Shown one piece after another: positions 28,614-37,705 of a DNA stretch of 64,000 nucleotides; positions within the stretch are counted from its first letter, which is position 1; every line of letters starts with the position of its first letter. The position numbers were made by a program, and so were the translations under genes. Origin of the DNA: Tessaracoccus sp. (GTDB lineage Bacteria; Actinomycetota; Actinomycetes; Propionibacteriales; Propionibacteriaceae). The notes beneath the pieces are model-generated. The model made no database searches and had not been told where the DNA came from. It saw nothing but the letters and a program-made list of their open reading frames with translations. Where the stretch lies: assembly GCF_016714275.1 (NCBI RefSeq), contig NZ_JADJNP010000002.1, positions 62,001 through 126,000 on the forward strand, given 5' to 3'.

Positions 28614-31257
28614 GCTGCGCGAGCGCCTCGCGCACCGCCGCGAGGGCCTGCGGCGCCGCCGACGCGTCCGTGCCGCCGCCCTGGGCCAGGTCCGGCTTTC
28701 CGCCGCCCTTGCCGCCGAGGGCCGCGCACGCGACGCCGATCAACTGGCCCGCGCTGAGGCCGAGGCCGCGGGCGGCGTCGTTGGTGGCCACGAGTGCCAT
28801 CGGCTTCTCCGCGCCACCGACCAGTGCGACGACGGCGGGGCCGGAGCCCAGCCGCTCACGCAGGTCGAGGGCGAGCGTGCGGAGGTCGCCGCCGCCCACG
28901 CCCGGGGTGGCGACGCCGAGGTAACGGACGCCGTCGACGTCGCCCGCCTGGCTCACCATGCCTGCGGCGCCGGCCAGTAGCCGCTCCGCATTCAGCGCGG
29001 CGATCTGCTTCTCCGCGTCCTTCAGCTGCGCGACGAGACGCTCGACGCGACCGACAAGCTGGTCGGGCTGGACCCGCAGCGTGTCGGTGAGCTCCGCCAC
29101 GAGGGCGCGCTCCGCGGCGAACTTGGCGAACGCATCCGCCGAGACCAGGGCCTCGACGCGGCGCACGCCCGATCCGATCGACGACTCGCTGAGCAGGTTC
29201 AGCACGCCGATCTCCGCGGTGGTTGCGACGTGCGTGCCGCCGCACAGCTCGCGCGACCACGGCCCCGCCAGCTCGACCATCCGCACGATCGGCGGGTACT
29301 TCTCGCCGAACATGGCCATCGCGCCGAGCGCCTTGGCCTCCTCCAGCGGCATCTGCTGCGCCGTGACCGCGTAGTTGGCGGTGATCGCCTCGTTCGCGAC
29401 GGCCTCGACCTCGGCCTTGAGCTGATCCGAGAGACCCTGCGTCGAGGAGAAGTCGAAGCGCATGTAGCCGGGCTTGTTGTACGAGCCCGCCTGCGTGGCG
29501 TTCTTGCCGACGAGCTGACGCAGCGCCGCGTGCACGATGTGCGTGGCGGTGTGCGCCTGGCACGAGCCGTGGCGGGCCTCGGCGTCGACCCTCGCGTCCA
29601 CGAGCGCGCCCACCGGCAGCTCGCCCAGCACCTCGACCCGGTGCACGACCAGCCCGGGGACGGGGCGCTGCACGTCGATCACATCGAGACTGAAGCCGTC
29701 GCCCGCAATGGTGCCGCGGTCCGCATCCTGGCCGCCGGCCTCCGCGTAGAACGGGGTCTCGGCCAGCACGATCTCGACCGTGGAGCCGTCGAGCGCGCGG
29801 TCGACGACCTTGCCGTCGGCGACGATGCCCCGCACCCGGGTGGCGACGTCGAGATCGGTGTAGCCCAGGAACGGCACCTCGCCGGTCTCCCGCAGCTCGC
29901 GGTAGGCCTCGGTGCTCTGCAGACCACCCTTCTTGGCCTTCGCGTCCGCGCGGGCGCGGTCCTTCTGCTCCTTCATGAGCGCGTCGAACTTCGCGCGGTC
30001 GACGGTGAGGCCCTGCTCCGCCGCCATCTCCATGGTGAGGTCGATCGGGAAGCCGTACGTGTCGTGCAGCTGGAAGGCCTTGTCGCCCGGCAGCTCGGTC
30101 GCCTTCTCGCCGCGCGCCTTGCCGACCGCGGTGTCGAACATCGTCGTGCCCGACTGGAGCGTCCGGCGGAAGGTCTCCTCCTCGACCTCCGCGGCCCGGG
30201 AGACGCGCGGCCATGCGTCGTCGATGTCCGGGTAGGAGACGCGCATCAGGTCGCGCGAGACGGGCAGCAGCTCGCCGAGGACCGGGTCGCCGACACCCAG
30301 CAGGCGCATGGCGCGGATGACGCGGCGCAGCAGGCGCCGCAGCACGTAGCCGCGCGCCTCGTTACCGGGAGTCACGCCGTCGGTCATCAGCATCAGGCCG
30401 GAGCGGACGTGGTCGGCGATCACCCGGAAGCGCACGTCGTCGACCGGGTCCTCGCCGTAGCGCTTGCCCGACAACTCCGCGGCCCTCGCGATGACGGGGT
30501 ACACCTCGTCGATCTCGTACATGTTCGCAACGCCCTGCTTCAGCAGCGCGACGCGCTCAAGGCCGGAGCCGGTGTCGATGTTCTTGCTCGGCAGCGGGCG
30601 CAGGACGTCGAAGTCGTCCTTCGCGCGCACAGCGGACAGCTCCTCCTGCTGGAACACGAGGTTCCAGATCTCGAGGAAGCGGTCCTCGTCGGCCTCCGGG
30701 CCGCCGTCGGCACCGAACTCGGGGCCGCGGTCGATGTAGATCTCGGAGCAGGGTCCGCCCGGTCCGGGAACGCCCATGTGCCAGTAGTTGTCCTTCAGCC
30801 CGCGCTCCTGGATCCGTTCGCGCGGGATACCCACCTTCTGCCAGAGATCGATCGTCTCTTGGTCGCCGAAGAGCGCGGTCACCCAGACCTTCTCCGGGTC
30901 GAAGCCCCAGCCGCCGTCAGCCTCGCTGCCGGTGACCAAATCCCAGGCGAGCGAGATCGCTCCCGCCTTGAAGTAGTCGCCGAACGAGAAGTTGCCCAGC
31001 ATCTGGAAGAACGTGCCGTGGCGCGTCGTCTTGCCGACGTCGTCGATGTCGAGCGTACGGACACACTTCTGCACGGAGGCGGCGCGCGGGAACGGCGCCG
31101 GCTCGTCGCCGAGGAAGTAGGGCTTGAACGGCACCATGCCGGCGTTGACGAATAGCAGCGTCGGGTCGTTGTAGAGCAGCGACGCGCTGGGCACGACCGT
31201 GTGGTCGTGGCGCGCGAAGAAGTCGATGAACCGGCTCCGGACTTCGGAGGTCAACAT
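28606..31257 (-). CDS. alaS: Alanyl-tRNA synthetase
   Basis: Charges tRNA-Ala. The protein has 883 residues, full length. The class II core has FVNAGMVPFKPYFLG, RHGTFFQMLGNFSFGDYFK and the GPGGPCSEIY block. The editing domain shows HTATHIVHAALRQ and the zinc-type CGGTHV near residue 670. The C-terminal Ala domain ends with a Gly-rich GGKGGGKPDLAQGGG segment. The ATG at 31257 is the only reasonable start. It lies 19 bases downstream of the small membrane protein and overlaps ruvX. Confidence 0.97.
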   Translation of the reverse strand: MLTSEVRSRFIDFFARHDHTVVPSASLLYNDPTLLFVNAGMVPFKPYFLGDEPAPFPRAASVQKCVRTLDIDDVGKTTRHGTFFQMLGNFSFGDYFKAGAISLAWDLVTGSEADGGWGFDPEKVWVTALFGDQETIDLWQKVGIPRERIQERGLKDNYWHMGVPGPGGPCSEIYIDRGPEFGADGGPEADEDRFLEIWNLVFQQEELSAVRAKDDFDVLRPLPSKNIDTGSGLERVALLKQGVANMYEIDEVYPVIARAAELSGKRYGEDPVDDVRFRVIADHVRSGLMLMTDGVTPGNEARGYVLRRLLRRVIRAMRLLGVGDPVLGELLPVSRDLMRVSYPDIDDAWPRVSRAAEVEEETFRRTLQSGTTMFDTAVGKARGEKATELPGDKAFQLHDTYGFPIDLTMEMAAEQGLTVDRAKFDALMKEQKDRARADAKAKKGGLQSTEAYRELRETGEVPFLGYTDLDVATRVRGIVADGKVVDRALDGSTVEIVLAETPFYAEAGGQDADRGTIAGDGFSLDVIDVQRPVPGLVVHRVEVLGELPVGALVDARVDAEARHGSCQAHTATHIVHAALRQLVGKNATQAGSYNKPGYMRFDFSSTQGLSDQLKAEVEAVANEAITANYAVTAQQMPLEEAKALGAMAMFGEKYPPIVRMVELAGPWSRELCGGTHVATTAEIGVLNLLSESSIGSGVRRVEALVSADAFAKFAAERALVAELTDTLRVQPDQLVGRVERLVAQLKDAEKQIAALNAERLLAGAAGMVSQAGDVDGVRYLGVATPGVGGGDLRTLALDLRERLGSGPAVVALVGGAEKPMALVATNDAARGLGLSAGQLIGVACAALGGKGGGKPDLAQGGGTDASAAPQALAAVREALAQRG

Positions 31258-31276
31258 GTTTCGGTGTCCTTGTATG

Positions 31277-31510
31277 TCAGTCGTTGGTGGCGGGGATGTT
31301 CAACTCGGCGCGGAGTTCGGCCTCCCGCTCAGCCATGGCGGCACGGAAGGTGCCGACGAAGTCACCTAGGTTCGCGGCGGCCTTCTTGCCCTGCTGCTCT
31401 ACCTGCTCAGCGACGCCCGCGGGCGTCAGCTTGCGGTAGAGCTCCTTGCCCTTGAGGACGACGACGACGGTCAGCGCCACTCCGACGAGCAACCAGAAGA
31501 GGTTCCTCAC
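31277..31510 (-). CDS. Small single-span membrane protein
   Basis: A 77-residue protein with an N-terminal membrane segment (about 4-20) and a charged helical tail (VAEQVEQQGKKAAANL ... EREAELRAELN). Similar small proteins sit before alaS in other Actinobacteria; their role is unknown. The start GTG at 31510 overlaps the DUF948-like gene as GTGA. Confidence 0.7.
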   Translation of the reverse strand: MRNLFWLLVGVALTVVVVLKGKELYRKLTPAGVAEQVEQQGKKAAANLGDFVGTFRAAMAEREAELRAELNIPATND

Positions 31511-31899
31511 GAGGCCTTCCTCCCCTTGGCCGCCTTGCCGCCCTTCACGGCCTTGCGGAGGCCGTAGGTGAAGGCTGCGGTCTTGACGAGCGGGCCGCCG
31601 AGCGTGGCGGCGAACAGCGTCGAGAGCTGCGCGGCGTTCTCGGTCACGACCGTCGCATGGGCCGAGGCGCGCGCGGCGTCGGTGGTGACGACGCTGAGCT
31701 TCGCCAGCTCGTCATTGGTGGCGACGACGGTGCCCTTCAACTCCTGAAGGATGGGGACGCTGTTGTTGCCGAGGTCGCGGACGGCGATCCGCGTCTCGTC
31801 CAGCACGCGGCCGAGCTTCAGCAGCGGCACGGCGGCGAGCGCCACGAGGACGCACAGGGCGATCGCGGCGATAAGGCCGGCAACTTCTCCAACAGACAT
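31507..31899 (-). CDS. DUF948-like membrane protein
   Basis: A 130-residue protein with one N-terminal membrane helix (about 8-27), then a predicted coiled coil (LDETRIAVRDLGNNSVPILQ and onward) and a basic tail (KGGKAAKGRKAS). This layout is that of DUF948 proteins found upstream of alaS in Actinobacteria. The ATG at 31899 has a TACAGT box seven bases upstream, so the whole run through aroB may begin with a leaderless message. Confidence 0.75.
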   Translation of the reverse strand: MSVGEVAGLIAAIALCVLVALAAVPLLKLGRVLDETRIAVRDLGNNSVPILQELKGTVVATNDELAKLSVVTTDAARASAHATVVTENAAQLSTLFAATLGGPLVKTAAFTYGLRKAVKGGKAAKGRKAS

Positions 31900-31906
31900 G
31901 GGCGTA

Positions 31907-31912
31907 ACTGTA
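31907..31912 (-). promoter_or_regulatory. Candidate -10 box before the alaS-aroB run
   Basis: TACAGT on the minus strand, seven bases before the ATG at 31899. If used it gives a leaderless transcript for the nine-gene run ending with aroB. Confidence 0.45.
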
Positions 31913-31921
31913 GCCGACCGG

Positions 31922-33280
31922 TTACGGGTTGAGCAGGTTGCGGAGGGCTGTGACGCGCTCGGAAATGACCGCCTCCTGGCCGTTCTCGGTCGGGTGGTAG
32001 TACTGCGCGCCCACCAGGTCCTCGGGCAGATAGGTCTGGGCGACGACGCCGTGCGGGTAGTCGTGCGGGTACTTGTAGCCCTCGCCGTGGCCGAGCTTCG
32101 CAGCCCCCGAGTAGTGGGCGTCGCGCAGGTGGGGCGGGACGAGGCCGCCCTTGCCCGCGCGCAGGTCCGCGGTCGCCTCGTTCAGCCCCATGTAGGCCGC
32201 GTTCGACTTCGGCGCCGTCGCGGCGGCGACCGTGGCGTGGGCCAGCGTGATCCGCGCCTCCGGCATCCCGAGCAGCTGCACCGCCTGAGCCGCGGCCACG
32301 CACGTCTGCAGCACGCCGCTAGCGGCCATGCCGATGTCCTCGGAGGCCGAGATCATGAGCCGCCGTGCGATGAACCGCGGATCCTCACCCGCCTCCAGCA
32401 TGCGGGCGAGGTAGTGGAGGGCGGCATCGACGTCTGACCCGCGGATCGACTTGATGAAGGCGCTGATGACGTCGTAGTGCTGGTCGCCGTCGCGGTCGTA
32501 GCGCACGGCCGCACGGTCGGCCGACGACTCGACGGCGGCCTGGTCGATGGTGTCGGTGCCTCGCGCCTCCGCGGCCGCCGCGGACTCCTCGAGATAGGTG
32601 AGGACGCGGCGGGCGTCGCCTCCCGCGAGGCGCAGCATCTGATCGCGCGCGTCGTCGTCGAGGGTGTACTTCTCCCCCGCCGCCGTCCTCAGCCCGCGCT
32701 CGTCGTCGAGGGCGCGGTCGATGAGGGCAACCAGGTCCTCGGTGGTCAGCGGTTGCAGCCGCAGCAGCAGCGACCGGGAGAGCAGCGGGGAGATCACGGA
32801 GAACGACGGGTTCTCCGTCGTCGCGGCGATGAGCGTGACCAGGCGGTTCTCGACGGCTGGCAGCAACACGTCCTGCTGCGCCTTGGAGAAGCGGTGCACC
32901 TCGTCGACGAACAAAACGGTCGCGCTGCCGCGGGCGAGCTGACGGCGCGCCTCGTCCAGCTCCGCACGCACCTCGCGCACCCCGGCCGTGACAGCGGAGA
33001 GTTCGACGAACCGGCGGTTCGTAGCACGCGACACGACCGACGCGATGGTGGTCTTGCCAACGCCGGGCGGACCCCACAGGAACACCGACATCGGCTGCCC
33101 GTCCGCGAGTCGTCGCAACGGCGATCCCGGGGCGAGCAGATGCTGCTGTCCGACGATCTCGTCGAGGGTCCGCGGCCGGAGGCGCACGGCCAACGGCGCC
33201 TGGGGGTTCGCGGCGTCGCTCAGCGACCCGCCCCGCTGCGCTGGTTGCGGATCGACGTTGCCGAACAGGTCTATGCTCAT
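31922..33280 (-). CDS. rarA: Replication-associated recombination protein RarA/MgsA
   Basis: AAA+ ATPase that acts at stalled replication forks. The protein has 452 residues. Walker A is GPPGVGKTT (about 70-78), Walker B is LFVDEVHRFSK, sensor 1 is AATTENPSF, and the C-terminal RarA domain has KSIRGSDVDAALHYLARMLEAGEDP and ISASEDIGMA. The ATG at 33280 is preferred to an in-frame TTG three codons earlier because a TAGATT box ends seven bases before it. It diverges from the MFS gene across 36 bases. Confidence 0.95.
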   Translation of the reverse strand: MSIDLFGNVDPQPAQRGGSLSDAANPQAPLAVRLRPRTLDEIVGQQHLLAPGSPLRRLADGQPMSVFLWGPPGVGKTTIASVVSRATNRRFVELSAVTAGVREVRAELDEARRQLARGSATVLFVDEVHRFSKAQQDVLLPAVENRLVTLIAATTENPSFSVISPLLSRSLLLRLQPLTTEDLVALIDRALDDERGLRTAAGEKYTLDDDARDQMLRLAGGDARRVLTYLEESAAAAEARGTDTIDQAAVESSADRAAVRYDRDGDQHYDVISAFIKSIRGSDVDAALHYLARMLEAGEDPRFIARRLMISASEDIGMAASGVLQTCVAAAQAVQLLGMPEARITLAHATVAAATAPKSNAAYMGLNEATADLRAGKGGLVPPHLRDAHYSGAAKLGHGEGYKYPHDYPHGVVAQTYLPEDLVGAQYYHPTENGQEAVISERVTALRNLLNP

Positions 33281-33287
33281 CGGACGC

Positions 33288-33293
33288 AATCTA
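33288..33293 (-). promoter_or_regulatory. Candidate -10 box, leaderless rarA
   Basis: TAGATT on the minus strand, seven bases from the rarA ATG at 33280. The same hexamer appears before mihF and the DUF349 gene. Confidence 0.5.
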
Positions 33294-33316
33294 CCCCTCC
33301 CGTCACGAAAGCATTG

Positions 33317-34537
33317 ATGTCGCCAGACCTAGGTAGCCGCTTCTCCAAACGGCGCCGCATCGCAATCATCGTCACCCTCGGGCTGCTGACGGGCCTCGGC
33401 CCGTTCACGATCGACCTCTACCTGCCCGCCTTCCCCGCCCTGAAGGGCGACCTCGGCATCACCGACGCGCAGGTCCAGGTCACGCTCTCTGCCACCACGC
33501 TGGGCTTCGCCCTCGGACAGCTGGTGATCGGCCCCTGGAGCGATCGCATAGGACGCCGGATCCCGCTGATCGTCGCCAGCTCGCTGCACGTCGCGGCCTC
33601 CGTGCTCGTCGCCATCGCGCCCAACGTCGAGTTCCTGACAGCGATGCGCGCCCTGCAGGGCATCGGCGCGGCCGGGGGCGCCGTCGTCGCCATGGCGATG
33701 GCCCGCGACCTGTTCGACGGCCGCGCGCTCGTGAAGACGCTAGCGAGGCTCTCGCTGATCTCCGGCCTCGCCCCGATCCTCGCGCCCATCATCGGCTCCG
33801 TGCTGGTGAGCATGATGAGTTGGCGCGGGGTGTTCTGGGCCCTCGCCCTCTACGGCGCGGTCATCATCGCGCTCGTGCTGCGGTTCACCGTCGAGACCCG
33901 CCCTCCCGCCGAGCGCACCCGCGGCGGAATCGGTCCGCTGCTCCGCTCCTACCGCACCGTGGTCTCCGACCGGATCTTCGTCGGGGCGTTGCTGACGGCG
34001 GCGTTCGGCTTCGCGGGGCTCTTCAGCTACGTCTCCACGTCGTCGGTCCTGCTGCAGGAGGTCTACGGGCTGTCCGCGCAGGGCTTCGGCGCCGTGTTCG
34101 CAACCTGCTCCGTCGGCATCTTCGCAGGCATCCAGGCCGGCGCGCGGCTCGCCCTCCGTTTCGGATCGCAGTGGATGATTGCCTGGGGCAACACGCTGAT
34201 GATCGTCGCCGCGTCGGGCGTGGTGGCCGTCGGGTTCGTCGACGGCCCGCTGTTCGCGCTTGTGCCTTTCATGTTCGCCTACACGCTGGGCGTCGGCTTC
34301 TGCATACCGAACAACAACGTGCTCGCGCTGCAGCGTCACCGCACGGCTTCGGGTGTCGCGGCCTCGCTGATGGGGTCGTCCAGCATGCTGGCAGGCAGCC
34401 TCGTCGGCCCGATCATCGGCTCGTTCGAGCTGAACGACGCCACCCCTATGGGCCTCGCGATGCTGATCTGTGCCGTGCTGGCGGGCGCCTCCCTTTGGCT
34501 GGTGCTCCGCCCCCACCGGTTCTCTACCGCTGGTTAG
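33317..34537 (+). CDS. Bcr/CflA-type drug efflux MFS transporter
   Basis: A 406-residue 12-span major facilitator transporter of the DHA1 drug:proton antiporter group. LGPFTIDLYLPAFPAL in helix 1 is the typical Bcr/CflA opening, GPWSDRIGRRIPL is motif A between helices 2 and 3, RALQGIGAAGG follows in helix 4 and SGLAPILAPIIGSVL is motif C in helix 5. Substrate cannot be read from sequence. The ATG at 33317 leaves 36 bases to the divergent rarA start. Its stop TAG overlaps the stop TAA of convergent aspS (bases 34534-34537). Confidence 0.88.
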   Translation: MSPDLGSRFSKRRRIAIIVTLGLLTGLGPFTIDLYLPAFPALKGDLGITDAQVQVTLSATTLGFALGQLVIGPWSDRIGRRIPLIVASSLHVAASVLVAIAPNVEFLTAMRALQGIGAAGGAVVAMAMARDLFDGRALVKTLARLSLISGLAPILAPIIGSVLVSMMSWRGVFWALALYGAVIIALVLRFTVETRPPAERTRGGIGPLLRSYRTVVSDRIFVGALLTAAFGFAGLFSYVSTSSVLLQEVYGLSAQGFGAVFATCSVGIFAGIQAGARLALRFGSQWMIAWGNTLMIVAASGVVAVGFVDGPLFALVPFMFAYTLGVGFCIPNNNVLALQRHRTASGVAASLMGSSSMLAGSLVGPIIGSFELNDATPMGLAMLICAVLAGASLWLVLRPHRFSTAG

Positions 34538-36315
34538 TCCTTCTTCGGCTCCGGCTTGGCGTCGACGCCCGCCTCCTTGCGCTGCTGCGCGGTGATCGCG
34601 GCCGGCGCCTCGGTCAGCGGATCGAAGCCGCCGCCGCTCTTCGGGAACGCGATGACGTCGCGGATCGAGTCGAAACCGCCGAGCAGCATCACGAGGCGGT
34701 CGAGGCCGAACGCGATGCCGCCGTGCGGCGGGGCGCCGAACGAGAACGCGTCGAGGAGGAAGCCGAACTTCTCCTGCGCCTCCTCCGCGCCGATGCCCAT
34801 GACGTCGAACACCCGCTCCTGCACGTCGCGGCGGTGGATACGGATCGACCCGCCGCCCACCTCGTTGCCATTGCAGACGAAGTCGTAGCCGTAGCTGAGC
34901 GCCGAGCCGGGGTCGGTGTCGAACGTGTCAAGCGACTCGGGCTTCGGCGAGGTGAACGCGTGGTGCACGGCCGTCCACTTACCGCCGCCGACGGCGACGT
35001 CGCCCGCCTTCTCCGCGTCGGCCGTCGACTTGAACATGGGCGCGTCGACCACCCAGAGGAAGCTCCAGGCATCCTCAGGGATGAGGTCGCAGCGGCGGCC
35101 GATCTCCAGACGGGCAGCGCCGAGCAGCTCCTGCGACTGCTCGCGGGCGCCGGCGGCGAAGAAGATCGCATCGCCAGGGTTGGCGCCCATGGCCTCGGCG
35201 ATACCCGTGCGCTCGGCCTCCGAGATGTTCTTGGCTACAGGGCCGCCCAGCTCGCCGTCGTCGCCGACTGTGATGTAGGCGAGGCCGCGGGCGCCGCGCT
35301 GCTTCGCCCACTCCTGCCAGGCGTCGAACTGGCGGCGCGGCAGAGACGCCCCGCCGGGCATGACGACGCCGCCGACGTAGTCCGCCTGGAATACGCGGAA
35401 CGGGGTGTCGGCGAAGAACGCGGTGAGCTCGCGGATCTTGAGGTCGAAGCGGAGGTCGGGCTTGTCGGAGCCGTAGTCGTTCATCGCGTCGTGCCAGGTC
35501 ATCCGCGGCAGCGGCGTACTCATCTCGACGCCGATCAGGCGCCAGCACGCGGCCATGACCTCTTCGGCGAGCCCGATGACGTCGTCCTGGTCAACGAAGC
35601 TCATCTCGATGTCGAGCTGAGTGAACTCCGGCTGGCGGTCGGCGCGGAAGTCCTCGTCACGATAGCAGCGCGCGATCTGGTAGTAACGCTCCATGCCCGC
35701 CACCATGAGCAGCTGCTTGAACAGCTGCGGGCTCTGCGGCAGCGCGTACCACTTGCCCGGGTGCAGACGCGCGGGGACGATGAAGTCGCGGGCGCCTTCC
35801 GGGGTCGAGCGGGTCAGCGTCGGGGTCTCGATGTCGTAGAAGTCGCGCTTGGCGAGCACCTCGCGGATGGTGTGGGTGACGCGCGAGCGCAGCACGAGGG
35901 CCTCGTGCTGGCGCGGCCGGCGGAGGTCAAGGTAGCGGTGGCGCAGGCGGGAGTCCTCGCCCACGTTCGTGCGCTCGTCGATCTGGAACGGCAGCGGCGA
36001 GGCGGGGTTCAGGACCTCGAGCTCCCGGATGGCCACCTCCACCTCACCGGTGGGGATGTTCGGGTTCACGTTCTCGGGCGTGCGGGCGTCGACGACGCCG
36101 GTCACCTTGATGCAGAACTCGTTGCGCAGGTCGTGGATGCCCGCCGACTCGAGGTACTCGTCGCGCACGACGATCTGGCAGATGCCCGAGGCGTCGCGCA
36201 GGTCGATGAAAGCGACACCGCCGTGGTCTCGCCGCTTCGCCACCCATCCGGCGAGGACGACCTCCTGGCCGACGTTCTCAGCGCGTAGCGTTCCTGCTTC
36301 GTGGGTGCGGATCAC
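34534..36315 (-). CDS. aspS: Aspartyl-tRNA synthetase
   Basis: Class II synthetase, 593 residues, bacterial type with the GAD insertion. The OB-fold anticodon domain (1-110) has GWVAKRRDHGGVAFIDLRD. The catalytic core has YLDLRRPRQ, QSPQLFKQLLMVAGMERYYQIA with motif 2 RCYRDEDFRADRQPEFTQLD, and motif 3 GIAFGLDRLVMLL. The GTG at 36315 is chosen by AGGAAT five bases upstream and by similarity starting at MIRTHEAGTLRA. In many Actinobacteria hisS and aspS are close; here 5 kb of accessory DNA separates them. Confidence 0.96.
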   Translation of the reverse strand: MIRTHEAGTLRAENVGQEVVLAGWVAKRRDHGGVAFIDLRDASGICQIVVRDEYLESAGIHDLRNEFCIKVTGVVDARTPENVNPNIPTGEVEVAIRELEVLNPASPLPFQIDERTNVGEDSRLRHRYLDLRRPRQHEALVLRSRVTHTIREVLAKRDFYDIETPTLTRSTPEGARDFIVPARLHPGKWYALPQSPQLFKQLLMVAGMERYYQIARCYRDEDFRADRQPEFTQLDIEMSFVDQDDVIGLAEEVMAACWRLIGVEMSTPLPRMTWHDAMNDYGSDKPDLRFDLKIRELTAFFADTPFRVFQADYVGGVVMPGGASLPRRQFDAWQEWAKQRGARGLAYITVGDDGELGGPVAKNISEAERTGIAEAMGANPGDAIFFAAGAREQSQELLGAARLEIGRRCDLIPEDAWSFLWVVDAPMFKSTADAEKAGDVAVGGGKWTAVHHAFTSPKPESLDTFDTDPGSALSYGYDFVCNGNEVGGGSIRIHRRDVQERVFDVMGIGAEEAQEKFGFLLDAFSFGAPPHGGIAFGLDRLVMLLGGFDSIRDVIAFPKSGGGFDPLTEAPAAITAQQRKEAGVDAKPEPKKD

Positions 36316-36383
36316 GGCATATTCCTTTCGTCGTCGGCCGCATAGACGGTGCGGCTCGCGACGGCCATGGTATCCGGGAGGCT

Positions 36384-37508
36384 CTACTCCTGCCGAATCT
36401 CTCGTTCCTGCTTGATCTCGCGGAGAGCCTCGACCGAGCGCTTCGCGGCGGCCACCAGCGGGGCGCCGAGGATCATGCCGAGGATGCCCGCGATGGTGCC
36501 GCCGACAAGGGTCGCGAGCAGCACCGCGACGGGGTGGAGCTTGAGCGAGGAGCCCAGCGCCCAGGAGCTCACGGCGCTCTGGATGGTGCCGTTGGACACC
36601 AGCAGAGACAGCGCGACGATGCCCGCCGCGGACGCGCCGCCCGTGCTGAATGCGATCAGGACGGCGAACGCGCCGGTCAGCCAGGCGCCGATGAACGGAA
36701 TGAACGAGAGGAAGAAGTAAAGGATGAAGATCGGCACCGCGAGCGGCACCCGCAGCAGGAGCAGCGGGATCATGAAGATCGGCGCGGTGATCAGCGCCGT
36801 GATGCCGATGCCCTTGAAATAGCCGCGGATGGACTCCTTCGCCGCGATGGTCACCTCGGCCACCGCGCGCGCGTCGAGGTGCGTGACCTTTGCCAGCCAT
36901 TCGGGGAATGTGCGGGCGTCGCGCAGCACGAAGAAAAGGAAGAAGATCGCGAAGAAGGCACCGATCCCGAAGGACACGGCCCCGGAGAACGTGCCCGACA
37001 CCGCGCCGAGGATGCCTTGGCTGACGCGCGGCGCATAGTCCTGGACGGCCACCCGCCCGCGCTCGAGCCAGATCTCGTCGATGTCGAGGCTCTTGCCCCA
37101 TTGGACGAAGGACTCCCATCCGAGCACGAGCTGCGCGGAGATCTCGGGCAGCTGCTTGAGGAAGCCCCAGATGACGATCGCGACCATGCCGATCCCGACG
37201 AGAACGGCGGTCAGCAGCGAGACGACGGTGGCGAGCGTCGCAGGCAGTCCGCGCCGCTCCAGCCACTCGACCAGCGGTTCGAGGACGGTGCCGAGGATGA
37301 CGGCGATCACGAGCGGGACGACGATTCCGCGGATCGCCCCGATCGCCATCGCGATCACGACGACGAGCGCGATGATCCCGAGGAGCGCCCAGCTGCTTCT
37401 CCCCAGCCGCCGCAGCCGCACGTCGTCCACGTTGATCCCCTCGTCGGTACTGCGGCGAGGATCCCCTCGTCGGTACGGCAGCGACCGGACGCCCCGGCCG
37501 TCAGCCAC
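36384..37508 (-). CDS. AI-2E/PerM-family membrane protein
   Basis: A 374-residue protein of the AI-2E transporter (PerM/YdiK) family, with about seven to eight membrane segments: 43-65, 67-85 in the first pair, 98-120, a large soluble loop to about 190, then clusters at 198-218, 255-300 and 315-350. FFLSFIPFIGAWLT and ILGMILGAPLVAAAK are family signatures. Members export small molecules or act as Na+/H+ antiporters; no substrate can be assigned. The start is uncertain: GTG at 37508 is used here, but GTG at 37430 would drop an N-terminal stretch that contains a 26-base-period duplication. Confidence 0.78.
   Translation of the reverse strand: MADGRGVRSLPYRRGDPRRSTDEGINVDDVRLRRLGRSSWALLGIIALVVVIAMAIGAIRGIVVPLVIAVILGTVLEPLVEWLERRGLPATLATVVSLLTAVLVGIGMVAIVIWGFLKQLPEISAQLVLGWESFVQWGKSLDIDEIWLERGRVAVQDYAPRVSQGILGAVSGTFSGAVSFGIGAFFAIFFLFFVLRDARTFPEWLAKVTHLDARAVAEVTIAAKESIRGYFKGIGITALITAPIFMIPLLLLRVPLAVPIFILYFFLSFIPFIGAWLTGAFAVLIAFSTGGASAAGIVALSLLVSNGTIQSAVSSWALGSSLKLHPVAVLLATLVGGTIAGILGMILGAPLVAAAKRSVEALREIKQEREIRQE
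37434..37476. repeat. 17-base direct repeat, period 26
   Basis: GATCCCCTCGTCGGTAC occurs at 37434-37450 and again at 37460-37476. The period is not a multiple of three, so the duplication shifts frame near the N-terminus of the AI-2E-type protein and makes its start uncertain. Confidence 0.8.
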
Positions 37509-37612
37509 ACCCTAATGGCGCGCACCCCCGCGCCGCTCCCCCTATGCAGCCCCATCCCCCTCTTGTGGGGGTCGACGGCGTAGGCCGCGTCGACTCCGGG
37601 CCCTCCAGCCAG

Positions 37613-37660
37613 TTAGGAGGGAGATGTTTGTTGGTAGACCAACAAACATCTCCCTCCTAA
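37613..37660. repeat. 22-base-pair perfect inverted repeat
   Basis: Arms 37613-37634 and 37639-37660 are exact complements around a TAGA loop. The arm starts TTAGGAGGGAGATG, so both strands carry AGGAGG three bases before an ATG. No T-run follows. The nearby CCAGTTAG also occurs in the hairpin at 37911. Confidence 0.85.
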
Positions 37661-37705
37661 GGCACTGGGCAAGCAGAGTCGCGAACTCGCCCACGCCGCA
37701 CCCAC

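Noticed and set aside
29230..31155. Long rightward open frame opposite alaS
   Set aside because: Same antisense effect; the translation has no recognisable domain and crosses the whole alaS gene.
32477..33316. Upstream extension of the MFS transporter frame
   Set aside because: It runs antisense through rarA; the membrane protein's first helix starts right after ATG 33317.
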